A stretch of DNA of 64,000 nucleotides. It comes from Anaerotignum faecicola (GTDB lineage: Bacteria > Bacillota > Clostridia > Lachnospirales > Anaerotignaceae). A program made the position numbers and the translations under genes. The DNA lies in assembly GCA_024460105.1 (NCBI GenBank), contig JANFXS010000007.1:62001-126000 (forward strand), read 5' to 3'. Of the stretch, positions 26,672 through 35,436 are shown piece by piece. Below the pieces are notes generated by a model. It saw nothing but the letters and a program-made list of their open reading frames with translations, did not search any database and was not told the DNA's origin. How positions within the stretch are numbered: position 1 is the first letter of the stretch; every line of letters starts with the position of its first letter.

Positions 26672-28111
26672 ATGGACAGTTTTGCACAACAGTTTCAAAT
26701 ATCCGTAAAAAAACCTTTTAACAACGCTTTGTATGAATTTATGACGGTGAGCTGTAAGTACTCAAATTTTACAAAAGAAGTTTATTTCCTGAGGTATATA
26801 TGTAAAAACAATTTTGAAATGGAATTTCAAGCCTTAGAAGATGAATTTAAAACGAGCGGTCTTAGCGCGAATGGGTATTATTTTGAAAAAAACTTCAAAA
26901 ATTTAGTGCCTTCAAACGAAACGACAAAATACATATCTCTTTATAATGAAGGGAATATTAAGTTTCCTTTTGAATTTCAAAATGAGATTTTGGAACGCGC
27001 GCTTAAATCGAATTATGACAGGGTAATAAATGTTTTTAAAACGGTCAAAGGCAGGGAGGAAAGTTCTATAATACGCAATTTTACCGTTAAATTGCTGTAT
27101 TGGATAGACACATATTTTCCAAAGCTTTATAAAGACACATTAAAAATGAACCGTTTTCCTAAATTTGTATGCAGCGGCAATATAAAGTTACAGGAATACT
27201 TATTCCTTTATTATCTGGTATTAATGGGATGTGACGTGCTGTACATAGGGCAGAATTGTGATGTGGCGGTTGAATCGAACGAACTTTTGGATATATCACA
27301 TGTGCCGGACGGCAGCGAAAGTGTTTTGAACACTATCGAAATGATAAAGCATGTGAATAACGTATCGGTCGGCGGCAATATGTCCGGCAATTCAAAAAAG
27401 GCAGACGGCAACATAAAAAGCGATAATAAGATTGTGCTTCCTTTGGAGCGGGTGAGGAAACATGGCAAGGATGATAAAAAGCAAAATAACGGTACTTCCG
27501 GGCCTGTAAATTCCAACTCGGGAACAAGCTTAAATTCGCCGTTAGACTTTGAAGAGCTTGCAAAAACGGCGTCGTCAGTTGTTATGCTGAGGGTTTTTGA
27601 CAAAAACGGGCAGTGTGTAAAAACAGGTTCAGGCGTTGTAATAAACAGTTCTGGCTATATACTGACCAATTTCCACGTTGTAAACGGCGGCTCTTATTAC
27701 GGAATACAGCTTGAGGAAGAAACAGACATTTTTTATACGGACGAACTTATAAAATATAATCAGTATTTTGATTTGGCGATACTGCGCATGGAAAAACGAA
27801 GAAGACCGGTTCCTGTTTATAAAGGCGGAAAAAGGCTTGTAAGGGGGCAAAAAGTTGTGGCAATCGGAAGCCCGCTTGGCCTTTTTAATTCCGTTTCCGA
27901 CGGTATTATCTCGGGTTTCAGAAAACTTGAAGATGTTTCCGTAATACAATTTACGGCGCCGGTTTCTCATGGAAGCAGCGGAGGAGCTTTGCTTGATTTA
28001 TACGGAAATCTAATAGGGATAATAACAGCCGGATATGATGACGGACAAAATCTTAATCTTGCGGTAGATTATGAAACAATATGGCAGTTTGCAAATGGTT
28101 TCCTAAAATAA
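26672..28111 (+). CDS. Trypsin-like (HtrA-type) serine protease with N-terminal YceG-like domain
   Basis: A 479-residue two-part protein. The C-terminal third (about 295-479) is a trypsin-like protease with a full triad: His335 in LTNFHVV, Asp367 in FDLAIL, Ser436 in SHGSSGGAL, plus the GSPLGL oxyanion-strand motif; no PDZ domain follows. The N-terminal about 215 residues (IRNFTVKLLYWIDTYFP, FPKFVCSGNIKLQEYLFLYYLVLMGCDVLYIG) resemble the bacterial YceG-like domain found with Ter/tellurite-resistance proteins; this is recognition from memory. A Gly/Asn/Ser/Lys linker (about 230-290) joins them. There is no signal peptide or membrane segment, so it is probably cytoplasmic. AAGGAGCG precedes the start; monocistronic. 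Confidence 0.82.
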   Translation: MDSFAQQFQISVKKPFNNALYEFMTVSCKYSNFTKEVYFLRYICKNNFEMEFQALEDEFKTSGLSANGYYFEKNFKNLVPSNETTKYISLYNEGNIKFPFEFQNEILERALKSNYDRVINVFKTVKGREESSIIRNFTVKLLYWIDTYFPKLYKDTLKMNRFPKFVCSGNIKLQEYLFLYYLVLMGCDVLYIGQNCDVAVESNELLDISHVPDGSESVLNTIEMIKHVNNVSVGGNMSGNSKKADGNIKSDNKIVLPLERVRKHGKDDKKQNNGTSGPVNSNSGTSLNSPLDFEELAKTASSVVMLRVFDKNGQCVKTGSGVVINSSGYILTNFHVVNGGSYYGIQLEEETDIFYTDELIKYNQYFDLAILRMEKRRRPVPVYKGGKRLVRGQKVVAIGSPLGLFNSVSDGIISGFRKLEDVSVIQFTAPVSHGSSGGALLDLYGNLIGIITAGYDDGQNLNLAVDYETIWQFANGFLK

Positions 28112-28555
28112 AAAGAGTATATTTCGTATAGAAATGTATAATTTGTTATGATTTTAATATTAACGGCATGGCGTTTTATGGTTTAAAGATTAATGATTTA
28201 ATTATTAAGCGTATGTTTTGTTATTTAAAATGGTATGCAGTATATTTTAATATGCATTTTTTTTAGTAATTGTGAATTTTATTTTAAAAAAAATTAAAAA
28301 TTCTATTGTAAAAACCATAGTGTTTTGGTATGATATAAATTCGTGAAATAACCGCCTTAAAATTATTGAGGCAACTTTTATGTTTTATTCAATTTACAGT
28401 ATCTGGTAAAATATATATTTTATCCAACGTTGAATGATTGCCGTAAAAGTTATCGGGAATTAAATATCGGGATATGTGTTGATAGACTTATTTTCTTGAT
28501 ATAATATTATTAAGGCAGGCTATTTATTATATAATTTTAAAAAGGAGACCCTTTA
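28112..28555 (+). other. 444-bp intergenic region before the SLH gene
   Basis: AT-rich, no ORF. A terminator-like hairpin (ATGCA at 28235 with TGCAT ending 28257, then eight Ts) may close the protease transcript. TTGTAA (28306-28311), 17-nt spacer and TATGAT (28329-28334) form a promoter leaving a leader of over 200 nt. A second possible -10, TATAAT at about 28500, lies close to the gene. Confidence 0.5.
28306..28334 (+). promoter_or_regulatory. Putative promoter of the SLH-domain gene
   Basis: TTGTAA, 17-nt spacer, TATGAT. It implies a roughly 215-nt leader before ATG 28556. Confidence 0.45.
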
Positions 28556-31411
28556 ATGAATAAGGCAAAGATATTATGTATTATTATGGGAACGGCTGTA
28601 TTATCTGCAAGCGCGGCGTTTGCCGGTACATACGGCGACATCAGCGGGCATTGGGCTGAAAGCGCAATTACAAAATGGAGCAATCAAGATATATTAAGCG
28701 GCTATAACGGAATGTTCCGCCCTGACGATACGGTAACAAGGGGCGAAATGGCGGTTATACTTGACAGGGTAATGAAGTATACCGAAACGTCTGAAAATAT
28801 TTTTACTGATTTGGATCAGGCGTTTTATACAGAGCCTATTTTAAAAGCAGTAAAAGCAGGAACAATGATAGGAAGCGACAATGCCGTAAGGCCTAAGGAA
28901 CTTATGACACGCCAGGAGGCAGTTGTTGTTTTGGCTAAGGCGTTGGGCTTTGACGGTTTGCCGACGGAAACAAGCCTTCCGTTTACAGATACAGATGAAA
29001 TTTCCGATTGGGCAAAAGGATATGTGTCGCAAATGTATTCAAGAGGCTATATAAGCGGATCTGACAGCGGCGCTTTTAACCCTTCCGCACCGATTTCAAG
29101 GGCTGAAGTTGTATCAATGCTAAGTAATTCCATTGAAACTATTGTAACGGAAAACGGCGCTGTTTCTTCAAATAACGGCAAGGATGTAGTAATCAATACT
29201 CCCGATGTGGCTTTAAACAACAGCGTTGTCGACGGTGATTTGATATTATCAGAAGGAGTCGGTGAAGGCGACGTTACATTAAATAATGTTACCGTAAAAG
29301 GAAGGCTGGTTGTAAGAGGCGGCGGCGTAAATACCGTAAGGCTTGAAAACTGCATCGTTGGAAGTATTTCGGCCGAGAAAAAGAGTTCGCCTGTAAGGAT
29401 TTTGGAAGAAGGCAGCGTTGTAGGCAATGTAGACGTTAAATCATCGGCGGTTTTGGAAGGAAGCTTTGACGCCGTAAATATATATAATCCTTCCGATTTG
29501 ACTGTGAGGGGAGATATAGGAACAATAGAAGTTTATGCCAAAGCCGATATAGAAGCAGAAGGAAATATAGAAGCGGTTAATATTAATGAAGGCGCAGCCG
29601 AAACATCGGTAAAAGGTGACGGTAAAGTTGAAACCGTAAATATAGGGGCGGAAAATGTTTCCGTGGAAACAGATGATACCAATGTGGTTGTGGAGAAAAA
29701 TATTTCACAGGCCGTTGTAAAAGGCGAAGCAGTAAAAGGCGGCGAATCAAAATTATCGAAAGCTGAAAAGTCTGAGCCGGAAAAGGCCGAAGACGATAAA
29801 AAAACAGAAACGGAAAGTTCCGATAATGACGACGGCAATTCAGACAGCGAAAGCAGCAGTTCAAGGTTAAAGATAAAAAATGTGGAGTCGGTAAGCAACA
29901 GCTATGTAAGGGTTACATTAAGCAAACCCACGAAGGAAACGCTTACAATAGACGATTTCAGCATTATCTGTACAGGCGGCGGTTCCGATATGACAATTTT
30001 AAGCGTATATACGGACGACAACAAAATATACCATTTAACAACTGCTTATTATAAAGACAACACTTATAATTTGCAGGTAAATGTTGACGGTAAATATTTA
30101 TACAGGGACTTTGTTGTTAAATATGACTGTGCTGAAATAAAATCCGAAAAGGTTGACAGGATAAGTGAAACGGCAGCTATATTTACATATGTCTCCGATA
30201 CTCCGGGAACAATGTATTATGCCATTAAAGAACACGGCGCCGCAAGGATGCTGTTTGGCGGAGATAATGAGCCTTCCGCAGAAGAACTGATAAAAACAGG
30301 CGCTAAAGTTGATATGGCGCTTGAGTTAAACGCCATAGAAATAGGCGGCCTTAAAGCAGAAACACCTTATACGCTATATTATGTGGCTGTAGACGTAAAA
30401 AACAGGGTTACGCCCGTAAAGCAGATTGAAATTACTCCTGATGTTAAGCCTCCTGTGGAAGAGGGAGCATATCAGATTTTGGAGGTTGTCCCCAATTATA
30501 ATGAAAAAGGCGACTTCTTTGATGAAAATTATTGGTATACAGTAACTTTCGACAAGCCTGTGGCAGAAGAACTTACGCTTGACAATTTTGTATTGACATG
30601 CCCTGCACAGGACGATTTAACTTTAGGCAGGGTTGAAAAAGTAAACGATACAACCTACAATGTTTATATGAAGGTCGGGTCTATACCGAAGGATGGGAAC
30701 ACATTTACAATGGTTGTAACATTTGCGGACGGCAAAACTGCAAGCAAGGACTTTTATTTTAATACGCAGGCTCCCGAGATAACATTATTAAATATAGAAC
30801 GCAATTCCGAAACATCGATAAACGTTGAATTTGAATCAAGCAAAGGCGGATATTTGTATTACAAGGTTTATAATGAAAGCGATTACGGTTTTGATTCAAC
30901 AGAGCCTAAGAACCCTGACGATATATTTGCAACAGGAAACAAAATCGAGCTTAAATACGGTTTAAACAACCCGCTCAAAGATATTGAAGCCACAGCAGGC
31001 CAGAGGTTTTGCTTTGCAACTGAAAATGTATCGGGCAACCGTTCAAATACATTCGATTACAGCAAACCTATAGAAGATTACAGCATGGTTTCGCCTGAAC
31101 CCGAGCCTGATCCTGAAAAATTAAAGATTACAGATGTTACTGTGGAAGCCGATGGCGACGGAAGGCAAACCGTTCTTATAACTTTCAGCAAAAAAATCGA
31201 TATTTTGTTCGATATATCATCTAATGACATCACTTTTGTGGGAATGGGTAAACAGGCTTATGAAAGGCAGGCTATCGACGAAGACGAATATGGGCTCAGC
31301 GATAAAATGTCGCTTAAATTCCTGGATCCGTCAGTTTCATTGCCGAGCGGGGAGAATACCGTTATGATTATGGTAGACGGTACAGCTCTAACATTTAACT
31401 TTACTGTATAA
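28556..31411 (+). CDS. S-layer homology domain surface protein
   Basis: A 951-residue secreted protein. Signal peptide 1-23 ending SASAAFA, three SLH modules (about 26-70, 85-130, 147-195; GHWAESAITKWSNQDILSGYNGMFRPDDTVTRGEMA is the first) that bind cell-wall polymer, then about 200 residues of short valine/glycine/asparagine repeats suggesting a beta-solenoid (VVDGDLILSEGVGEGDVTLNNVTVKGRLVVRGGG). A highly charged Glu/Lys/Asp/Ser linker (about 390-440) leads to three Ig- or fibronectin-like segments (about 440-620, 640-760, 860-951). No catalytic motif is seen; an envelope or adhesion role is inferred. GGAGA precedes the ATG. Confidence 0.9.
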   Translation: MNKAKILCIIMGTAVLSASAAFAGTYGDISGHWAESAITKWSNQDILSGYNGMFRPDDTVTRGEMAVILDRVMKYTETSENIFTDLDQAFYTEPILKAVKAGTMIGSDNAVRPKELMTRQEAVVVLAKALGFDGLPTETSLPFTDTDEISDWAKGYVSQMYSRGYISGSDSGAFNPSAPISRAEVVSMLSNSIETIVTENGAVSSNNGKDVVINTPDVALNNSVVDGDLILSEGVGEGDVTLNNVTVKGRLVVRGGGVNTVRLENCIVGSISAEKKSSPVRILEEGSVVGNVDVKSSAVLEGSFDAVNIYNPSDLTVRGDIGTIEVYAKADIEAEGNIEAVNINEGAAETSVKGDGKVETVNIGAENVSVETDDTNVVVEKNISQAVVKGEAVKGGESKLSKAEKSEPEKAEDDKKTETESSDNDDGNSDSESSSSRLKIKNVESVSNSYVRVTLSKPTKETLTIDDFSIICTGGGSDMTILSVYTDDNKIYHLTTAYYKDNTYNLQVNVDGKYLYRDFVVKYDCAEIKSEKVDRISETAAIFTYVSDTPGTMYYAIKEHGAARMLFGGDNEPSAEELIKTGAKVDMALELNAIEIGGLKAETPYTLYYVAVDVKNRVTPVKQIEITPDVKPPVEEGAYQILEVVPNYNEKGDFFDENYWYTVTFDKPVAEELTLDNFVLTCPAQDDLTLGRVEKVNDTTYNVYMKVGSIPKDGNTFTMVVTFADGKTASKDFYFNTQAPEITLLNIERNSETSINVEFESSKGGYLYYKVYNESDYGFDSTEPKNPDDIFATGNKIELKYGLNNPLKDIEATAGQRFCFATENVSGNRSNTFDYSKPIEDYSMVSPEPEPDPEKLKITDVTVEADGDGRQTVLITFSKKIDILFDISSNDITFVGMGKQAYERQAIDEDEYGLSDKMSLKFLDPSVSLPSGENTVMIMVDGTALTFNFTV

Positions 31412-31463
31412 AATTATAACAGTATCTGTTTTTTATAATTTAATAACGGGTTTATTAATTTAA

Positions 31464-31512
31464 GGCTAATGCTGTCCGATAAGAATTTTTCGGACAGCAT
31501 TAGTATTTTATA
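31464..31512. terminator. Strong bidirectional terminator, SLH gene / ABC permease
   Basis: CTAATGCTGTCCG (31466-31478) and CGGACAGCATTAG (31491-31503) form a perfect 13-bp stem with a T-rich exit. It separates two convergent units. Confidence 0.85.
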
Positions 31513-31625
31513 TGCGGTTTTAAAAATAATTTTAAGCAGGGTTTTACAAAATGAATAATATTAAGGGATTTTTATATTTACGGCGTTTAAAGTACGGAAT
31601 TTTGCAAGGCTTTATATTAAGGATT

Positions 31626-32432
31626 TTATTCACGCCATTTTGAAATTTTCTTTTCTAAGACAACTATGCTCTTATAAAGCAGCGCCGAAAGTACGGCAAG
31701 TATAACAACCGAAAGCATAACCCAGTCAAGCTTAAATATTTGGCTTCCGTATACAATCAGATATCCGAGGCCTGCTTTTGAAACAAGCAGTTCTCCAACT
31801 ATTACGCCTACAAAAGACAAGCCTACATTAATTTTTAATGCGCTTATCATGTTAGGAACGGAGGCCGGAAGTATAACTTTAGTTAAAACCTGTTTTTTTG
31901 TTCCTCCAAAAGTATATATAAGTTTTATTTTATCGGAATCAACTTCTATAAATCCGTTAAATACGCTTAAAATAGTAACAATAACAGATGTAAGAAGGGC
32001 GGTTGCGATAATTGACGACATGTTGTTTCCGAGCCAGACAATCATAATTGGGGCAAGCGCTGTTTTAGGAAGGCTGTTCAGTACTACAAGGTATGGTTCG
32101 AGAACTTTGTTTATAAAACTGTTCCACCAAAGCAGTACGGCAACGGCAATGCCGATTATCGTTCCAAGTACAAATCCGATTATGGTTTCAAAGAGAGTTA
32201 CGCCGATATGGACAAATATGCTTCCCGATTTTGTAAGCTCAACGGCTGCGAGCGCTATCCTTGACGGCTGACTGAATATAAACGGATCTATAATTTCAAA
32301 TTGGGCGGCAAATTCCCAAATTAAAATAAAAAATACCAGAATAGAAATTTGGCACAGTCGGATATGTTTCTTTTGCCGGTCAAGTCCGTTTAGAAATTGC
32401 CGTTGGGCTTCAGATACGTTTTGACTATTCAT
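31626..32432 (-). CDS. ABC transporter permease, NitT/TauT (SsuC-like) family
   Basis: A 268-residue inner-membrane permease with about six membrane segments (FFILIWEFAAQF, VGVIVGELLVSKAGLGYLIVYGSQ among them) and the binding-protein-dependent transport signature around VILPASVPNMISALKINVGLSFVGVIVGELL. The family imports sulfonates, nitrate, taurine, pyrimidine precursors or riboflavin-like compounds. The start is ATG 32432 (10 nt from AAGGAG) or 32438 (4 nt); the longer frame to 32489 lies inside the ATPase gene. It overlaps the upstream ATPase by 8 nt. No periplasmic binding protein is next to it. Confidence 0.9.
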   Translation of the reverse strand: MNSQNVSEAQRQFLNGLDRQKKHIRLCQISILVFFILIWEFAAQFEIIDPFIFSQPSRIALAAVELTKSGSIFVHIGVTLFETIIGFVLGTIIGIAVAVLLWWNSFINKVLEPYLVVLNSLPKTALAPIMIVWLGNNMSSIIATALLTSVIVTILSVFNGFIEVDSDKIKLIYTFGGTKKQVLTKVILPASVPNMISALKINVGLSFVGVIVGELLVSKAGLGYLIVYGSQIFKLDWVMLSVVILAVLSALLYKSIVVLEKKISKWRE

Positions 32433-33174
32433 GTACATCAAGCTCCTTCCATATTTTGTTAAAGTAATAATTAAACTCTTTGGCTTCACGGCTTTTTATC
32501 GGAGTACGTTCAGGAATGTTAAGCTCTATGCTGTGTGTAGCTTTTAATGTTGCCGGCCTTGAAGAGAGCACAAATACCCTGTCGCTTGTGGCAACGGCTT
32601 CTGATATATCGTGTGTGACAAGTATTGCAGTCTTTTTTTCATCGCGTATAATAGAACTTATCTCGTCCGAAACATAAAGCCGCGTTTGATAGTCCAAGGC
32701 GCTGAAAGGCTCGTCAAGCAAAAGTATATCGGGGTTCATTGCAAGAGTCCTTATGAGGGCGGCTCTTTGGCGCATACCGCCGCTTAACTGGGAAGGACGG
32801 CTGTATATAAAATCTCCAAGGCCGTACTTTCTGAGGAGCTCTTTAACTTCTTCTTTTTTTTCTTCCGTGAGAGCTTTGTTAATTTCCAGTCCCAGACATG
32901 CGTTGCTTAATATGCTACGCCATTCAAAAAGATAATCCTTTTGGAGCATATATCCGATAGTGCTGCCGTGCTTAATATCTATATGTCCCGAAGTGGGCTC
33001 CAAGAGCCCCGCAAGCATTGAAAGTATAGTTGATTTGCCACAGCCGGAAGGGCCAACTATACTTACAAATTCGCCTTCGTTTATACACAAGGATAAATCT
33101 TTGACAGCGGCCGTTTCACCGTTTTCACTGTGGTAAACAAGATTAAGGTCTTTTATTTCAACAATAGGCTGCAT
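32425..33174 (-). CDS. ABC transporter ATP-binding protein, NitT/TauT (SsuB-like) family
   Basis: A 249-residue ATPase with Walker A GPSGCGKST, signature LSGGMRQRAALIRTLA, Walker B ILLLDEPFSALD and the switch histidine in LVTHDISEAVA. The sequence fits the TauB/SsuB/NrtD group. AGGAGG lies 9 nt upstream of ATG 33174. It is first in a two-gene operon with the permease at 31626-32432 and divergent from the SDR gene at 33359. Confidence 0.95.
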   Translation of the reverse strand: MQPIVEIKDLNLVYHSENGETAAVKDLSLCINEGEFVSIVGPSGCGKSTILSMLAGLLEPTSGHIDIKHGSTIGYMLQKDYLFEWRSILSNACLGLEINKALTEEKKEEVKELLRKYGLGDFIYSRPSQLSGGMRQRAALIRTLAMNPDILLLDEPFSALDYQTRLYVSDEISSIIRDEKKTAILVTHDISEAVATSDRVFVLSSRPATLKATHSIELNIPERTPIKSREAKEFNYYFNKIWKELDVHE

Positions 33175-33358
33175 TACGGCAAAACCTCCTGCTTTTTTCT
33201 ATTATTATATTTTGAAAAGCATATTTTTGTGATTGGATAGGCATATTATTAAAATTATTTTTAAAAGAAGCTTTTGTTAAAATATAAATAAGGTATTTTA
33301 AAACTTTTTTTGTTTTGATCCGTAAAGCTGTTTATAATATAATTTAGGAGGGATGTAT

Positions 33359-34159
33359 ATGCGTCTAAAAAATAAAGTTGTTGTCGTAACCGCTTCCACA
33401 AGAGGAATAGGGCTTGCGATTGTAAAAGCTTTTGCATGCGAGGGTGCGACAGTATATATGGGAGCCCGTAATCTTGAAAGGGCAAAGGCTGTTGCCGATG
33501 AATTAAATAAAAACGGAGCATCGGTAAAATACGTGTATAATGATGCGACTGAGGATGAAACATATGTTTCTATGATTGAAGAAGTTGTCAAAAACGAGGG
33601 GCATATTGATATTCTTGTAAATAATTTCGGAACTTCAAATCCAAGGACAGATCTTGATATAGCAAATACAAAGCCTGAAGACTTTATAAGCACAGTTACA
33701 ATAAATTTAAAAAGCGTATTTATAACAAGCCAGGCGGCAATAAAATATATGCGTAAAAACGGAGGCGGCAGTATAATAAATATTTCATCTATAGGCGGCG
33801 GCGTGCCGGACATATCTCAAATTGGATATGGAACTTCAAAAGCCGCCATAAACTATTTAACAAAGTTGATAGCGGTGCATGAAGCGCGAAATAACATAAG
33901 GTGCAATGCAATAATGCCGGGCATGACGGCTACCGACGCTGTTAAAGACGCTTTGAACGACAGTTTTAAAGAACTGTTCCTTAAACATACGCCTATTAAA
34001 AGAATGGGGCTTCCGGAAGAAATTGCATCTGCGGCAGTTTATTTTGCGAGCGACGAATCTAAGTACACGACAGGGCAGATCCTTGCCGTTTCGGGAGGGT
34101 TCGGTCTTGCAACGCCGGTTTTCGGAGACTTGGCTGATAACGCCAATTCGCGCGGTTAA
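33359..34159 (+). CDS. SDR-family oxidoreductase resembling 7-alpha-hydroxysteroid dehydrogenase
   Basis: A 266-residue classical short-chain dehydrogenase. Cofactor loop TASTRGIG, NNFG, catalytic Ser in NISSIGGGVPDIS and Tyr/Lys in IGYGTSKAAINYL. The TASTRGIG loop, the VPDISxIxY region, the NIRCNAxxPG segment and the C-terminal GGFGLATP stretch match what I remember of clostridial 7-alpha-hydroxysteroid dehydrogenases more than FabG. That specificity is from memory and should be held loosely; the SDR class is certain. AGGAGGG is 6 nt before ATG 33359; the ATG at 33353 abuts the site. It is divergent from the ABC operon, with 184 bp between. Confidence 0.8.
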   Translation: MRLKNKVVVVTASTRGIGLAIVKAFACEGATVYMGARNLERAKAVADELNKNGASVKYVYNDATEDETYVSMIEEVVKNEGHIDILVNNFGTSNPRTDLDIANTKPEDFISTVTINLKSVFITSQAAIKYMRKNGGGSIINISSIGGGVPDISQIGYGTSKAAINYLTKLIAVHEARNNIRCNAIMPGMTATDAVKDALNDSFKELFLKHTPIKRMGLPEEIASAAVYFASDESKYTTGQILAVSGGFGLATPVFGDLADNANSRG

Positions 34160-34471
34160 TATTTAATAAGACATTACTGTTCAATAAACGGATTTTGATA
34201 TTTAAAATATTTGATTTGTAAACTCTCATAACAATATGGGCCATAGAGTTTCGGACGTGCATAGAAAAGTACAGCCGCACATAAATAATTGGATTATATG
34301 ATTTCGGAGATAAAACAAATGGTTAGCATAATAAGTTAACCGCTGTTATAAGACGGACGTATATTTAATTGTTCCGATAAAATTTTTTTGCCGCGGCACT
34401 TTAAATGATATTAAACCGGTGATATAATATTTTATGTTGTTATAAGATAATTTTGAAAGGTAGTGAAAATC
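34160..34471 (+). other. 312-bp intergenic region before the Mrp gene
   Basis: No ORF. AAACTCT (34220-34226) and AGAGTTT (34245-34251) could form a hairpin after the SDR gene but without a T-tract. A TATAAT at 34423-34428 with a poor -35 (TTTAAA, 17 nt away) is the likely promoter of the next gene. Confidence 0.45.
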
Positions 34472-35296
34472 ATGAGCGAAAACTGTTCGCATAACTGTTC
34501 GTCATGTGGTGAGAATTGCAGTGAGAGGACAGCTGAAAGCCTTTTGGCCGAACCCAACAAGCACAGTAATATTAAAAAGGTGATAGGAATTGTAAGCGGA
34601 AAAGGCGGCGTTGGGAAATCGCTTGTAACATCGCTGCTTGCAAGCGGCATGCAGAGAAAAGGATATAAGTGCGCCGTTATGGATGCAGATATCACTGGGC
34701 CGTCGATTCCCAAATCTTTTGGAATAAAGTCTAAAGCCACAGCAAATGAAGACGGCATGTTTCCGGTTGAAAGTATGAGCGGTATTAAAGTTATGAGCGT
34801 TAACTTAATACTTGAAAACGAAACAGACCCTGTTGTTTGGAGAGGGCCTATATTAGCAGGCGTTGTTAAGCAGTTTTGGAGCGAAGTTATATGGGGCGAT
34901 ATAGACTATATGTTTGTGGACATGCCTCCGGGAACCGGAGACGTTCCTTTGACTGTTTTCCAAAGCCTTCCAGTCGACGGGATAATTGTCGTTACAAGCC
35001 CTCAGGAACTTGTGTCGATGATTGTTGAAAAGGCTGTAAATATGGCTAAAAAAATGGATATACCTATTATCGGGCTCGTTGAGAACATGAGCTATTTTAT
35101 ATGCCCTGACTGCGGCAAAAAAATATATATTTATGGAGAAAGCAAAGCCGATGAAATAGGGCGTTCAAACGATATTGACGTGCTTGGCAAGCTTCCTATG
35201 GATCCGATTGTCGCTCAGTCGTGCGACGAAGGGGAAATAGAAACTATAAATTGCACATTTTTGAATAGAGCGTATGAAAAGATAGAAAAATTGTAA
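34472..35296 (+). CDS. Mrp/NBP35-type Fe-S cluster carrier P-loop ATPase
   Basis: A 274-residue Mrp family protein. The cysteine-rich N terminus (CSHNCSSCGENC, C-x3-C-x2-C-x3-C) is followed by the deviant Walker A GKGGVGKSLVTSLLA, DADITGPSIPK, DMPPGTGDVPLT and a C-terminal CPDCGKK pair in the cluster-transfer region. These proteins bind and deliver Fe-S clusters. ATG 34472 is favoured (AAAGG 11 nt away) over GTG 34463. It is a single-gene unit closed by a strong hairpin, functionally linked to iscS/iscU at 16-18 kb. Confidence 0.94.
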   Translation: MSENCSHNCSSCGENCSERTAESLLAEPNKHSNIKKVIGIVSGKGGVGKSLVTSLLASGMQRKGYKCAVMDADITGPSIPKSFGIKSKATANEDGMFPVESMSGIKVMSVNLILENETDPVVWRGPILAGVVKQFWSEVIWGDIDYMFVDMPPGTGDVPLTVFQSLPVDGIIVVTSPQELVSMIVEKAVNMAKKMDIPIIGLVENMSYFICPDCGKKIYIYGESKADEIGRSNDIDVLGKLPMDPIVAQSCDEGEIETINCTFLNRAYEKIEKL

Positions 35297-35301
35297 AATA
35301 T

Positions 35302-35346
35302 GTCTGCTGTCCATGCTTAATGGGCGGCAGACTTATTATTTTTAAC
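35302..35346 (+). terminator. Terminator after the Mrp gene
   Basis: GTCTGC (35302-35307) pairs with GCAGAC (35327-35332), with an inner CCAT/ATGG pairing, then a T/A-rich tail. Confidence 0.75.
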
Positions 35347-35436
35347 TATTGATATGTTTATATAATTTGTGTAAAATATTAACTGGACAGCATTTGCTGT
35401 TTTTAGATTATTTTATTTAATTTTAGGGGGAGAATA

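Noticed and set aside
35347-35436. Purine (xpt-type) riboswitch before purC
   Set aside because: The region is too short and lacks the conserved junction sequences; only a small hairpin is present.
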